64,000 nt of DNA. Source: Eremophila alpestris peregrina (lineage: Eukaryota; Chordata; Aves; Passeriformes; Alaudidae). The notes beneath the pieces were generated by a model. It searched no databases, was not told the DNA's origin, and saw only the letters and a program-made list of their open reading frames with translations. The position numbers and the translations under genes were made by a program. Numbering within the stretch: position 1 is the stretch's first letter; every line of letters starts with the position of its first letter. Below are positions 35,651-47,630 of the stretch, piece by piece. The stretch is taken from contig WMCF01000031.1 of assembly GCA_009792885.1 (NCBI GenBank), positions 974,222 through 1,038,221 of the forward strand. The letters are read 5' to 3'.

Positions 35651-36745
35651 GTCACGTGAACCAATACTCTTCATGTGAATTCTTCTAAACTACTGAATTG
35701 TTGAACTAGACACCTAATCTTTTTAGAACCACACCAGAGAAACAAAGGGTTAATATTTAAAAGTTTCAGGTTTACTAAGTTATTGCGGGGACACTGGTAT
35801 TCCCAGTCTGACAGAAAATTGGAGGCAGGAATTATGTCCCGCAATCTGCCCAAAATAAAACAAAAATAAGAGTAGTGCCGATGAACTCAGCCCAGCGTAG
35901 TTTGCCCGCAGTGATCCTTGAACACGGAGCATGTGAGTGCGGGGAGGGCCGGCGCTCTCCGTGCAGTGCATTAGTGCTCCATCACCTCTGCCAAAGTGAG
36001 CCATTACTTACTCAAAGTGCTCTCCTGACGGGCCCCTTCTGGGACAGCCAACCCAGCGCTTTCGGAAGGGGAGTTTGGAGGATTCTTCCCTTTTTGTTGG
36101 GCAGTCCCCTGGGTTTCCAAACCTCATGCATTATGGATAGGATCTTAATGGAGCCTGGCTGCCTAAGCGCTGCTTGCTGAGCCTTTCAGATCCAGACAGT
36201 CACTGCTGTTCTGTGCTTTTCGCTTCTCCTTCCATCTTATGCAAACACAGATTTTATTTCTGTTCTATCTCTGTGAACCCCATTAAAATCCAATTCTGCT
36301 TATTACCAACAGCTTTCTTTAAGCTCCTTTCCCTCCAAGGATTCTCCCGGGTTCAGGACGAATCAATCTGCCATGACCTGGCCCATTGCCATCTCTGGCT
36401 GCTTGGACTGGTCCCCCACTTTGCTCTCGGAGAGCAACTCCAGCTCACTGTGACCTCCGTGGCACCGTGCAACCTGCCACCATGTTGTCCCTCTGTGCCC
36501 AGCCTGATCAAAAATGACAGTTCTTGCACATAAATGCCCTCAAATTACATCTCTCTCCTGTAACACATCACAATATTCTCTGTAGCACTTGCCCACAGGC
36601 TGTAGCTCTATTAGTGGTCTCTCTCATCATTGGCAAATGCGCCAGTGATCTGACCTCAGGCAGAGAAGAACTTGCTTATGAAATATTCGTCAGTATCAAT
36701 AGACAATTAATATCCAATAACCTCTTAATGAAGAGCCTCTGATTG
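35651..36745. promoter_or_regulatory. Candidate regulatory block: E-box/CCAAT, CpG-retaining core, CNE-like tail
   Basis: Three things lie together. A palindromic E-box TCACGTGA at 35652-35659 is followed two bases later by CCAAT. From about 35,840 to 36,080 the sequence keeps about a dozen CpG dinucleotides, far more than its neighbours. From about 36,270 to 36,745 it has TAAT/ATTA-rich, non-repetitive sequence resembling vertebrate conserved non-coding elements. Two plus-strand open frames cover 35,875-36,533 almost end to end in different registers (101 and 119 codons). Neither has a recognisable domain and the second begins at TTG, so I do not call a gene. Whether this is a promoter, enhancer or exon cannot be told from one sequence. 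Confidence 0.3.
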
Positions 36746-39187
36746 TAATGAAGCTTTGTAGCTATGTCCTAATCTTCTTTAGCTAAGAAACTTGGCATGT
36801 TTTGTGAAGACTATGAAACCTCACCATTGTTAGATACAGAGGAATGTGAATGGGCTCATGTCCTGTCTTACAGAAAAGAAAGGGGCAAAAGAGAAATTTT
36901 TTTTTTCCACACTAAAATCTCAGTTTTCTATGAAAAGAAAAAGCTTCAAGAGGGTGCAGTGAGGCTCCTCTTTCCATCTTTTCCTAGTGAGGATTACAGC
37001 TGTTAAAAGCAGAAAGCTGTTGTTTTGAAAACTATGTCAGAGTAGCTCTATAACGAACAACAAAATTGTCCTCCCTCCACAAGCAGAGTATCTGCTGCCT
37101 TCTCCTTGATGGTTTCCTGTGCCTGGGCTTTCCCAGTGCATATGAACACTCTTTTACTGCAGGCAGGAGTTTTACAAACAATTGGAGACAGCAGGTACTC
37201 CAGATCTGGAGGAGACTCTACAATGAAAATCTTGGAAATCTGGCAGTTTGACTAGTTCTTGAACTCCTGTCCATCAATGTGGAGGCTGTTTTCAGAGACA
37301 ATGAGGACTGATGCAGACATGAGAACTCCTGCACCCAAAGAGCTCTGTTGGGAAAAGGCTGATTCCATGTTGGAGATGGAGGAACCAGGGGCTTTGTGCA
37401 ATGATCTCAGCTGGAAGTGGGCCTGCTGACATAATACCTGCTGATTGGCAGAATTTATTTGTAACATTCTTTGTCTTCCTTCTCCTAACGAGTTCTCCCC
37501 TGAACGTTTCTAAATGGAGGGGATTCCCTTTTAATCACCCCCATGTAACACTGGTAGAAACGTTTCAGGCTGTTAAACAGAAACAACATCCAGCCTTCCC
37601 TGAGCTGCTCTGCCTTTACAGTCTGAAATCTATCCATGAAGAAAGAACAGAACTGGATTAAAGTGCCCAAAAAGCCATAATAGAGTTGTAGGAAGTAATT
37701 AAAACTTATTTTGTAGTTAGAAATGGTGAACTAATTGGAGCAAAAGTATGTCTGGCCATTTTAAGAACTGTACTGGGTCCTTGTTGAGCTTTATAACTGA
37801 CTAGCACATACAGACAAGAGCTGGCAATAAATATAATGGTATTTTATAAAGTGTGTATATAAAATGATAGCAAGATAAACTGTAAAAACAGACAATAAAT
37901 CGTATTTTCCTCTCAACCCTGGCTACATCACCTGTGCTCTGTACATAACCCTTCTCTCCAAGGATCCATTCAATCCTGGCCACATCACTTGTGTTCTGTA
38001 TGTAACCCTTCTCTGCAGGGATCTATCCTATTCCAGACTTCAGGAACAGTAGGAAAAACAGTTGTTATTTACAATATAGAATGGGGGAAATGGCCATGGC
38101 CTGGTTTCTGTTGATTTCTTTTCCTCTAGTTACACAGGCCCAAAGTGCAATATGGATAATAGTCCTACTTGCATTACTGTTAAGATGAAAGGTCTGTTGC
38201 TTTAATTCTCAGGGACTGGATGTGGATGCCATAACCCACTTGTTCCACTGCTGGCAAGTCTAAGGAAAGGCATAATTCCTGAGAAAGGAATTATTATTAA
38301 CACAGCAATCCCAAGGCCTTTCCTTTCAGCCATGGGTTCCAGCTAACCCAAACTTCCTGCTCATATAATGATGGAGACACATGGGACCTTTGCTTTTCCC
38401 ACAGGTGAACAATAAAACTTGGGTTTTACTGTGGCTGCAGCCTCTGGGCATCAGAAGAGTTCATGTGAGTTCAAAAGAAGGTAGGAAGCTGTATTTATTG
38501 TGGGGAAACCCTGAGTAAAAATAACATTTGTGTGCTCCTGACACATATACAGCGAGCTTAACAGATCTGGGGGTGCAAGATCCTCCTTTGTATCTTGCTT
38601 GCAGCAGTACCCCCTGTTCTGACCCTGCTGCTGAACTGCTCAAACTCCAGATGAATGGGAAAAAATCCTCAAGTACCATCCAAAAAAAATTTTTGGAGGG
38701 GGGAGAAAAAGAAGACATAGTCAAGATGACACACAGATATGGGTTGTCTTCAGATGAGGGGATAATACACCATTTATTCCTTAGCTTAGTCAAGGTCAAA
38801 TACAAGATTCCTTGGAGTAACAGAATTTTTCTTTCTTATTTCCCTTCACTGGCCACCGCTGTTCCTTCCTTAAAGCTTTCAGCACTAAAAGAGCTCATAT
38901 CCTCAAGGATAAGTATGACACAGACTTACTGCTGTAATAATATTACTCCCTGGGCAAATGTTTTTACACAGGAATAAGCACATCCATATGGTCAGATATG
39001 CTGGAATGGATGGAGCATTGGACTTGCACCTCTGGTCAGTCAGCAGAAGTTTCTCTGTGGACAAGGCCAGGAAGATTGGATCCATCATCCAGCCCAACAA
39101 AACTTCTCTGCAGATCCAGTAGCAAAGGCAGCCTTCCAGTGTTGACTTAATTTTAAAATCATTAAGGAGTATAATTGCGTAATCTCT
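36746..39187. other. Non-coding stretch with a 57-bp duplication
   Basis: No gene recognised. A diverged two-copy tandem duplication lies at 37920-38033. Several acceptor-like sites occur, such as TTTTCCTCTAG ending at 38129, without partner donors. A 149-codon plus-strand frame at 38,528-38,977 has no known domain. Confidence 0.5.
37920..38033 (+). repeat. Two-copy 57-bp tandem duplication, diverged
   Basis: Unit one (37920-37976) and unit two (37977-38033) both run TGGC-ACATCAC-TGTG-TCTGTA-TAACCCTTCTCT and then GGAT-TAT/CAT. They differ at roughly one position in six, mostly by transitions. The high share of C/T and A/G changes suggests an old duplication decaying neutrally. No gene overlaps it. 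Confidence 0.85.
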
Positions 39188-39342
39188 TGCCCAGAAAAGC
39201 TGTGGCTGGATGCCTGAAATTGTCCAAGGCCAGGTTAGATGGGGTTTGGAGCAACCTGGGATAGTGGAAGGTGTCCCTGCCCATGGGAACCAGATTATCT
39301 TTAAGGTTCTTTCCCACCCAAACCATCCCATGATTCTATTAT
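39188..39342 (+). mobile_element. CR1 LINE 3' end (sense, short)
   Basis: A 5'-truncated CR1 of about 155 bases. The blocks AAAGCTGTGGCTGGATGCCT, GTTTGGAGCAACCTGGGATA, GTGGAAGGTGTCCCTGCCCA, a TTTAAGGTTCTTTCCCACCC block and the terminus CCATGATTCTATTA appear in the canonical order. It is a different 3' variant from the copy at 4150-4332. A 162-codon minus-strand frame crossing it is not a gene. Confidence 0.95.
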
Positions 39343-42300
39343 GTCCGCCTGGTCTACACCCCCTATCATCACCAACAACACAGTCAGCCAATTTCTGATG
39401 CAGTCCAAAATAGTGGTTTCCAGGTCTGATGAATTTTTAAATGGCATCCTGATGATCAGACACAAAGGCACTTTGGAAAGCATGTAAATAAAGATGTTTT
39501 CAAACAGTTCTGAGTATTATTATTCCCTGGCAATGCAGGTGGGTGATACTGGAATGAAGAATCTGACACAAGAGCTGGACAGTTTTCCCTGTCTTGGGAA
39601 GTTCTGTAGGCTCTAAAAGCAATCAGTAAAGTCAAGCAGATGGGTAAAAACAGGAACCGAAGCAGAAAGAGGGAAAAAAGAAATTCCTTGAGCAACACTC
39701 ACAAATTTCCAAGGTCTCATTGCAAACCAGGACAGTGAGTTTCTTGCAGAGGGGGATGAATTATACAACACTGAACCATATCACTGCACACACAAAGCTG
39801 CAGTAAATGAATTGACTGATGAGTAAATCAGACATCAAGAGCTACTGAACACTGCCCAGGAACTCCTGCTGTTCTATCCCTCCTATGGACACACAGATGA
39901 CATAATATTGTTTGGAGTGGTCAGAACCAAACCTTATCACATGTGAACATCACAGTCCCTTTATAGCAAAGTGCCAGTGCAGATTCCTTTTTTAGCCCAA
40001 GAGGGAAGAGCCTCTGCTTTTCCATCAGGACAGTTCAAATCCTATCTCCGGTTAACCACAAAGCCCCAAGCGACTCCACGATGCAGTAGTGACATCTCTA
40101 CACAGCTTCAGAGGCCACAGATTGTTTCCATATTCTAATTACTACATCTCATTACAATGAAGAAAAATAACTTCTTTTTTTTGAGTCACGGATGCAAAAG
40201 GAAGATCTTGTGGTTAAAGTAAAAGGATTCACAGAATCTAGAGGCCTAATTTTTTTTCCCTTGCAATTCTGTTGCAGACTTCTAGTGCAATAACATTCAC
40301 TTTCTTCCACTAGGTGTTGGAAATCTGTGCTCATAAGCATTTTGAGGTCCTAATTTAAATGCCTTGCACTGTCACAAAATATATAAAATAGCTTACAAGA
40401 AGAATTTTTATTATCACAGATTAAAAAGTTTGGAAAGAGGAGACACTAAATTGATTCTGTAGGTCTGATTTTTTGTGTTAACTTTATTCTTAGAACATTG
40501 AGCAATTAGCAGATAGTATACAGTGTTTGAATTTTCAAAAATTTAATCCTCAATTAAATCATGGTTATTTGAAAGAAGTCTGTAGAAGGTAATGTTCAAT
40601 TCATGCAGTTCTGGTAACCTCCCAGCCTCTCTAAGGCATCAAATCAGCCTGTAAATCACAAACCTTGGTTCAGCCAGAAAAGAAAAGTGACTGGTTTGAT
40701 CAACCACACCATCATGGGATTTTCAACCCAGTGCCACATCCTTCTAATGTATTGATATTTAAATTCAACCCAGAAATCAACTGGGTACTTATACTGATAG
40801 AAAACTCTGATTCTTCAACCACACTTCCAAGCTGCAGCATCTTCTTAGGAAACCTGGGTTTCATGTGAATACTTGACCACAGCTGGCATGATAGGGCATG
40901 CATGCCTGTGTCCAAAACTATGCACTGTGGGTGTGGTACCAGGAATAAGGTTAAAGGATGTGTCCCTTCCAGCTTGGGTACCAGCTGGGAAGTGCTCCCA
41001 GGGGAGGAGAACTTATCTGGAGAGACACAATAGAGGTCTTTGGAAAGGCTTTTCCATACCACATTACTCTGGAAGTCACTGACTTCCAGACTGGACTGTC
41101 AAGAAGGTAATGAATTTTACTCGGAGTTTTTAAAGGCACAAAAAATCACAGGGTGTGAATCTCCCACTGAACCTCTAGAGGCAGAACCTAAATTACTGTG
41201 AGAAAACCCGCAGGTGATGCTTTGTGGATCATAAACAAATTAATTCAGAGGACGCTTCATGCCCATTCTTATCAAAAGCACTCCGTGTAACAAAGGAGTT
41301 CTGCAGAACTGTGACCCACCAGCTGCAAACAGAGGTGTTTCCCTGTTCCAAAAATTCAGCCTCTTTGAGCTGTGGTGGGGAATCTCCAAAGGATGAGTCA
41401 CCCTCAGTGGGCCACCACTTCTGGCCTAAGGAACTTAAGAACTGGCCTAACTTGTTCTTGTCTGCAACAGATGCACCACTAGCACTCGGGGGCTCATCCC
41501 TGTTCAATCCACAGTTATCCCTCCTCGAACAGAGCTCACACTGATGTTCTGCAAAGCACAGTTAACTGCAAAGGGAGGGACGGTATGGCAGTGACACCAG
41601 AGCTCTGCAATCTGAACCCTCCAGCAGAAACAAAAAGCAGAAACGACACCCCTGCCTCCTGAGCTTCAACAGTGCCTGAAAAGAGCAAAGGCAGAATTGC
41701 TTTGCTTATGGTCAGAAATGAATTCTGTGAGGAAGGGGCTGGAGGGCATTTTAGATTTCACATTAAAGAAACAAAGCACAAATTGACTTTTCATAAAGGT
41801 CAAATGAAAAATTTGGTATCTTAAGGCTGCAGAGAATTTCTGCTCTCTGCTTAGTTCTGTTTACATTTATATAAAAAAGGAGAAAAATATTGTCATGTCC
41901 AACCTAACAGATGATCTGGCTGGGACAAAGGAAAGGAAAGAAAAAAAAAAAGAGGAGGACTGCACAACAAAGTCTAGAATTTTAAATAATACTGTTTCTA
42001 GTAATGTTCCTCGATGGAAACTATTATGTTGCTCTTTCACAAACCATTAATGCAGGAATAAAATCAGTTCAGTTTGTACATAACCTGAAGGTTCCAGCAT
42101 TTGCCACATGCTTGTGAATTAGCGGGTTATGTGCTGAAACAGGTATTTAGGATATATAATTCATCCTCTAGGCTAAAAATACATAATGTAACAAATAATA
42201 CCCATATTGAAAATTATATTTTACATTCCTTTCACATGGCCTAAACTGTGTCCCATGTGAACTGACTACACAGCTTTGCAGCAATTAAAAAGAAGAAGAA

Positions 42301-43559
42301 GAAGAAAAAATCCTGATTCTGATGTTTTCACCTGAATAAGTTTTAATCATTATGCACCAGGTGACTTTGATCCTACAGTATGCTTTGTTCATGCCATTGC
42401 CAGATTCCTTGCTGGTTCAGTGTTTTGTGGTTCACCTCCTACATGGGAGATGAACATTAAGCCCAAGGACACCAGAGTCTCTGGAAGAGAAGGGAAGGGA
42501 GAGGGCAGCCCCGGGGGAAAAGCAGCACCACTGATTGAAACAACAAAAATTGGCATGATTGAAACACATAAACACAAAAAGCCTGGGCTGCCTCCCTCCC
42601 TGCAGCCCCTCAGTCCTTCCCAATCCCTGCCCTTCCTTCCAGTCCCCTTTAAATTCCCTACTCAGGGAGCCCAGCGTTGTTGGGTCTTTAATCTCCTCCT
42701 CACAGTTTCACATACAAACCTTGGCTCCAATATTTGGATACATTTCCTGCCTCTTCTTTTTTTTTTTTTTAATACTCTTTTGAAGCCAAGTTGCTGAGTG
42801 AATCGTAAAGGGGGAGAATTCCAAGAGCCTTAGTTTCTCTGCTGTTCCCAGGGCCAGTCAGGGCCAAAATAAACCCCCGCTGTGCCAGCAGCAGTTACTT
42901 ACAGTCAAAGCCAGGCAGCACAGCCCTGCAGCTTCCCAGTCCGGGCCATCTCCCATTTCCCTTCAGAGATAAAGCCTCCACTGAGATTTTTCACTTCTCC
43001 AACTGCATCCCTTCCCATGTTTTCCTTGAGTCACAGAAGAACCATCAGAAAAGAAAATGGTGAAAAGGTAAATATTCTGCCTTGGATCCAGGGAGTCTCT
43101 GCCCAGAATGTATCCTGCTTTGCTACAAAGCTTTTCCATTCCCACCCTCATTTCTCCTTCTTGGGAAAGGGTTTGTTCCCAGTTTCAGAAACCAGTGGTT
43201 TGCACTGTGCCTTCCCCTCCACCACTTCTGTTCTCATAGAAAACTTGGATGCCTCAATCAAATTCCTGCGAAAGAATTCAAGGAACAAATGGCCACTGCT
43301 TCAGTGATTGCAAGATTTCAGTTGGACAGGACTGATATTTGACATCTGGGCAGAGCAGTCTCAATAGGAGATACGTTCACAGTCAGTTATTACATAAAAA
43401 GAATGGAATTAATTTTACCCTCTGGAACAAAGCTTAATCTTGAAGTCTCAGGCACAACATGAGATTTGTTTCATCCACTATTTGATAAAAAAAAATCATC
43501 TTTAAAGATTTTTATAATATTTTTAAGAAGTTTCCCCATGTTTACTTCATTATTCTATC
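39343..43559. other. Non-coding stretch, no gene recognised
   Basis: No interspersed repeat or recognised gene. It contains short simple runs: an A-rich patch at about 41,939-41,951, AAG units at about 42,290-42,303 and a 14-T run at 42757-42770. The longest frames (125 codons at 42,420-42,797 and 141 codons at 42,882-43,307, both plus strand) are without known domains and end in ordinary sequence. Confidence 0.5.
42757..42770. repeat. Poly-T homopolymer (14 T)
   Basis: Plain homopolymer of 14 T with no retroelement body beside it. Confidence 0.9.
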
Positions 43560-43790
43560 CCATTTAGGTGAATTTGCACCAGTTGTGTTCACATCCCTTT
43601 TATACAAGCATTTACATCACAAATCCTGAGGACTTATCATGCTTGCAAAGAATGAATTTCGAATGTTTGTGGGAAAGGTCTATAGGGGAACTGTCGGAGC
43701 AATTTGATCAAGCAGCAAATATAAATAATACTGTGGCAATTAAAGTCTGGGTGATTGTCTTAATGCCATAAAACTGTCCATAAGCAAGTC
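43560..43790. promoter_or_regulatory. CNE-like segment
   Basis: Non-repetitive sequence with intact-looking motif content: TTTGATCAAGCAGCAAATAT, AATAATACTGTGGCAATTAA, and several TTAAT/ATTA and CAAAT sites. It retains a CpG in CTGTCGGAGC within otherwise AT-rich sequence. It has the texture of vertebrate conserved non-coding elements near developmental genes. This is an impression from one sequence, without alignment. No open frame of note overlaps beyond 67 codons. Confidence 0.25.
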
Positions 43791-44389
43791 TGAGAGATAC
43801 AAAATTTCCCAAACTTGGGAAAAAAATTGCGATCATTCATCCTGCAAAGACAACAAGTAACACAGAAAACCCCTGTGTGTATTAAAATGGCAAATTATTC
43901 CCACAGTTGCTTAGTCAGCTTGAGTACAGAAGATGGAAATTAGAGCATGGGGCTTCCCAGGAAGTATGCCTGCAAATCTTCTGGAAAATACCTCTGTCCT
44001 TCTAGCCAGAGACACCATTTCCCTAAATTTTTTTCCAACATGTCATTTTTTTTCAACACTCTTGTCCAAGAGCAATCATTTTCTCCCTGGAAAGGCTGGT
44101 CTGAGAAACAAAAGACCTGAGTTGCTCCAGACTGCCATCCCCCTTAGGAGAGAACCATCATTCCAATCACTTGGCTTCTGAAACAGCACCACTGAGCATC
44201 ACAGGCCTTCACATCCCTCAGGAGTCAGGGCATGCATTTTCTCCTAGTTGCAGTTCCCTCCTCACTTCCAGTGTGGCCCCTTTTCCTGTTCCATTCCTTC
44301 TGTATTTCTATGTGAACCTGACTTCCCATTTCTCTTGCTCATGTTCCAGCTCTCTCCCTCTCTCCCTGTGTCTCACTGTGGCGCTGGAA
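43791..44389. other. Non-coding spacer between two CNE-like segments
   Basis: Ordinary sequence with a C/T-rich part at about 44,230-44,380. Two overlapping plus-strand frames of 82 and 78 codons have no known domain. Confidence 0.45.
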
Positions 44390-44680
44390 CAGGCAGCAGG
44401 ACTATGATGGATGATCACCTGTCACAGCTTGTTTATTATAATTCAGACAATCAATTACACATCCCTAATGCCGCTTGTCCCGCTGGAAATTTACATGCTC
44501 GGCACAGACCAATGTGAAAATGGAATCTCATTTGCCAAATGTCTTTCCGTGGGTATAGCACGATGATTACAGCCTGGTTGTTTCAACAGTTGTGTGTGTC
44601 TGACAATGTCATCACTTACTGCTTGCCACGGGTCACATTGCTCCAAGGCATTATTTATTGTGCCGTGCAGGCTCAGGCTT
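44390..44680. promoter_or_regulatory. CNE-like segment (strongest of the window)
   Basis: A compact, repeat-free block with retained CpGs (AATGCCGCTTGTCCCGCTGG, CTTTCCGTGGGTATAGCACG) mixed with homeodomain-type AT motifs (TTGTTTATTATAATTC, CAATCAATTACAC, GCATTATTTATTG). It also carries a TGACAATGTCATCAC stretch and a forkhead-like TGTTTATTA. CpG retention in AT-balanced, non-coding sequence suggests purifying selection or lack of methylation. There is no significant open frame. I infer an enhancer-type conserved element; its target gene lies outside the window. Confidence 0.35.
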
Positions 44681-47025
44681 TCGGAGGACAAAGATGTTGT
44701 TAAAGCCATAGGCTCAAGGCAAGGTGGATCACACAGCAGGGACAGCCCCAGCACCTGGCACCTGCCTTTGTTCCCTCTGGTGAGAACCCTTGTACCCTTT
44801 CCACCTTTTTTCTTTCAAGGGTGACTTGTACTAAAGGGCTGGGGAGCTCCTGCACAGACAGGCAGGGTTGTTAAGGGGAAGTGCTGCTCCTGCATTTAAA
44901 TAATCCCAGGACAGCCAGTGATTTAATGAGAAGCAAAGAATTGTGGAAAAATGAGACAAGGGGGGAAGCAAAAAGGGCTCCTGAGCACTTGGCTAAAATG
45001 CTGTGCAGCAGTAGGTGCTGAACATGCTGAACCCACACAAGGGTTAAGTGCATTTTACTGATTGAGCACTTTTCCCATCCAGGTAGATTGGAAGTGGAAG
45101 CAAAGAGGATGTCGAGTATGGACTGAGCAGCCCATCTTGGGCTTCCGTTTGAAAACTGGATTTGATCTGAAGTAGCCAGAACTTCAGGAAGAAGAGGAAG
45201 GATACATAACACGTGAAAGAAGTTTCTTCTCCCTTAACAGGGGAGAATGGCAGGGAGAGGAAGACACTTTTCCTCACTAGGACCCAAATTTCTAACACTT
45301 CCCTGTTAACTGAAAAGAAAGAACAGGAATAGCCCCATCAAAGCATGCTGCTGACTTAGGCTTGCTGTTTTCTCACACACCAGTCAGCTGCCTCTCTCCA
45401 CCTCTTTCTGCACAACCCAGCCAGACTGGTTTGGGAATTGTACCTACACTGCCTGTGCTCTCAAGCACCCACAAAACAAGTCATTCCTGGAAGACTCAGG
45501 TGGAGGATGGTGAGTAAACTGAACCAGACTGATTTTCTCATTGCCAGCCTCAGTTGTGGAGCTGGTTGAACATATTCAATATAGCCAGATTAACCACTTC
45601 ACTTAGTTAAAATTATTTTAAATTCTTCAACATCTAAATGGTTAATCTAAAGGTCTGTGAGAACAAAAGCATTAGCATAACCTGCAGAAAAGCCATGATA
45701 TTTATTACACATAAGAGAAAAGCCTAGATTAAATAACAGTTTCCACTCCTTCAATAAACAGGACTGACCTTGAAGAGGGATAGCTGTTGTTCACAGCAGT
45801 TATCTTATCAAGGTGGAGGGCAGGCAGTGAAATGGTGTGGTGCTGATAACACTTTTTAGGACCTTATGAGCCACCTACAAGTGTTTTGTCAGTCCTGTGA
45901 GCATATGAGGGCAGAGAAGAGGCCCTTTATTCTCCCTGACAAAACAAGGGCAAAAGACAGTATTTAGCTTTCAGACAAGGGCTGTGCTCCCTGGGTCAAC
46001 AAAGGTACTAGATGGAGCTGCCTGTGATGCCAGAGGACTGGACAGATGAACTGGGAAGATTTTCTGAAGCCTTCCTTCGTAATGATACTATTCATGTGTC
46101 CATGGGACAGGGTTCAACAAGTCCATGTGGAGCAGATCATGTTGGTATTTATTCATATGTTAAAATCTCTGTCTCAGCAGCCCTGTGAGAACTAATATTG
46201 GTTGCAAATCCCACTGAGTCAAACCAAATCATGACAAAGTTCTCTCACTCTCTCTGCAAACACATATATATATTACACACACACAAGCTCACTCACATGT
46301 TTGGATGGACTAAGGTGGTTTTGCTTTTGAAGAACCTGTTTTTCAGCAGAGGATCAGCACAGTTAGTACTGAGGCTACACGTGCATCTAATTTCATAAAT
46401 GACACAGGAGCATGTGAAAGGGCTCAAGTCCTTCTTACATAGCAAAAGGCTTCCTGTGCTGCTGCAAGTTCTGTATGAGTTGGCATAAAAAAGTCAGTTG
46501 AGGGGGCAGGGAGGAAATGGAGCAATCAAGTGTGTAAGGAGTCACTGCTGTCCATGGAGGCAAATTCTGAAGCTGGCTGAAGTGAGTCATACTGAAGACC
46601 CAAACTAGTTTCTCTCCTTTTTTATTATCTTTTTTTTCCCCTAGTACTGTCTTCAGAAAGATGCCTTAGTTACAATTCTGAAAAGAAGTAAACAAATATT
46701 AGCTCTTGTTGCTATGAAATCCTAATTGTACCAGGCAGACAGCCTGAAAGAGGGACGGCTTCCTCAGATGCCTTGTGTGGGGAGTGTGCAGCTGTGCTGA
46801 AGCTTTCTGAGGGAAGGCTGTGTTACCAGGTACAAGTAAGGCTGTGAGGAGCAAAACAGTGTGGCCTGTATGCAGGGGTTTGTGGAGCAACATCTCCAGA
46901 TGGACTCTGTACGACAAGGCGTGTTCTAATGAGGATACAGCACTTCCCAGACCTGGTGGAAAGTACAGCTTGGCTTGGGCAGCTGTGACTCCTGTGCCTG
47001 GTTCTGAAGCAGGACAAGGAAATAC

Positions 47026-47042
47026 AACCCTAACCCTAACCC
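47026..47042 (+). repeat. Short telomere-like repeat (AACCCT, nearly 3 units)
   Basis: The run AACCCTAACCCTAACCC matches the vertebrate telomere unit for 17 bases. It is short enough to be chance or a scar of double-strand break repair. Confidence 0.8.
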
Positions 47043-47600
47043 GAGTCAGTGCCTGCTTTAGGACACATGACAGTCCTTCTGTGCCAGATCCATAACTCAG
47101 TCTGTTCTGTTTGGAAGGGGAAGTACACCCTGCCTCTACTACACACAGAATACCCAAAGACAAACACAGCTACATGGCTCAGGGAAGGCTTCTATGCTCC
47201 CAGGGGAGAAGAGTTGTTTTGCTCTTCTCCATCAAACTTCAAACTTGAGAGCTTCCACAAGACTCAATTCCAATCAGATATAATGCCAGAAAATCATATT
47301 AGTTAAGGAACCTTTCCTCCTATACACGCAAATTATAAAACTGACACCCTGTGAAAAAGTCTAATTCCCATGCTTACAGGGAAAGTTCCTTTCCTGCTGC
47401 CCCCAACAACCTCACTGCAACTGGAATTTTAGGTTGGTTTTTTTTTACACTGGGCTCAAATTACACCAGACATGTCATTCCTCCTCACTCTAGCTGGCAT
47501 TTTGCTGTTCATGCAAGTTCCTCTGTGTTTTAACAAACAGATTGATTTTTACAGTACTTTTGTTACATACTTGTAACATAGTAGTCCCACAAAGTTCTCC

Positions 47601-47630
47601 TGAAGCTGTTTTAAGCTGTTTTAAGCTGTT
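47601..47630 (+). repeat. Three-copy 10-bp tandem repeat
   Basis: Three adjacent units of TTAAGCTGTT, the first being TGAAGCTGTT. A tiny tandem array without associated gene. Confidence 0.9.

Noticed and set aside
38903..39391. Minus-strand frame of 162 codons
   Set aside because: Its first third is antisense CR1 3' sequence and the rest has no domain, so it is a chance frame.
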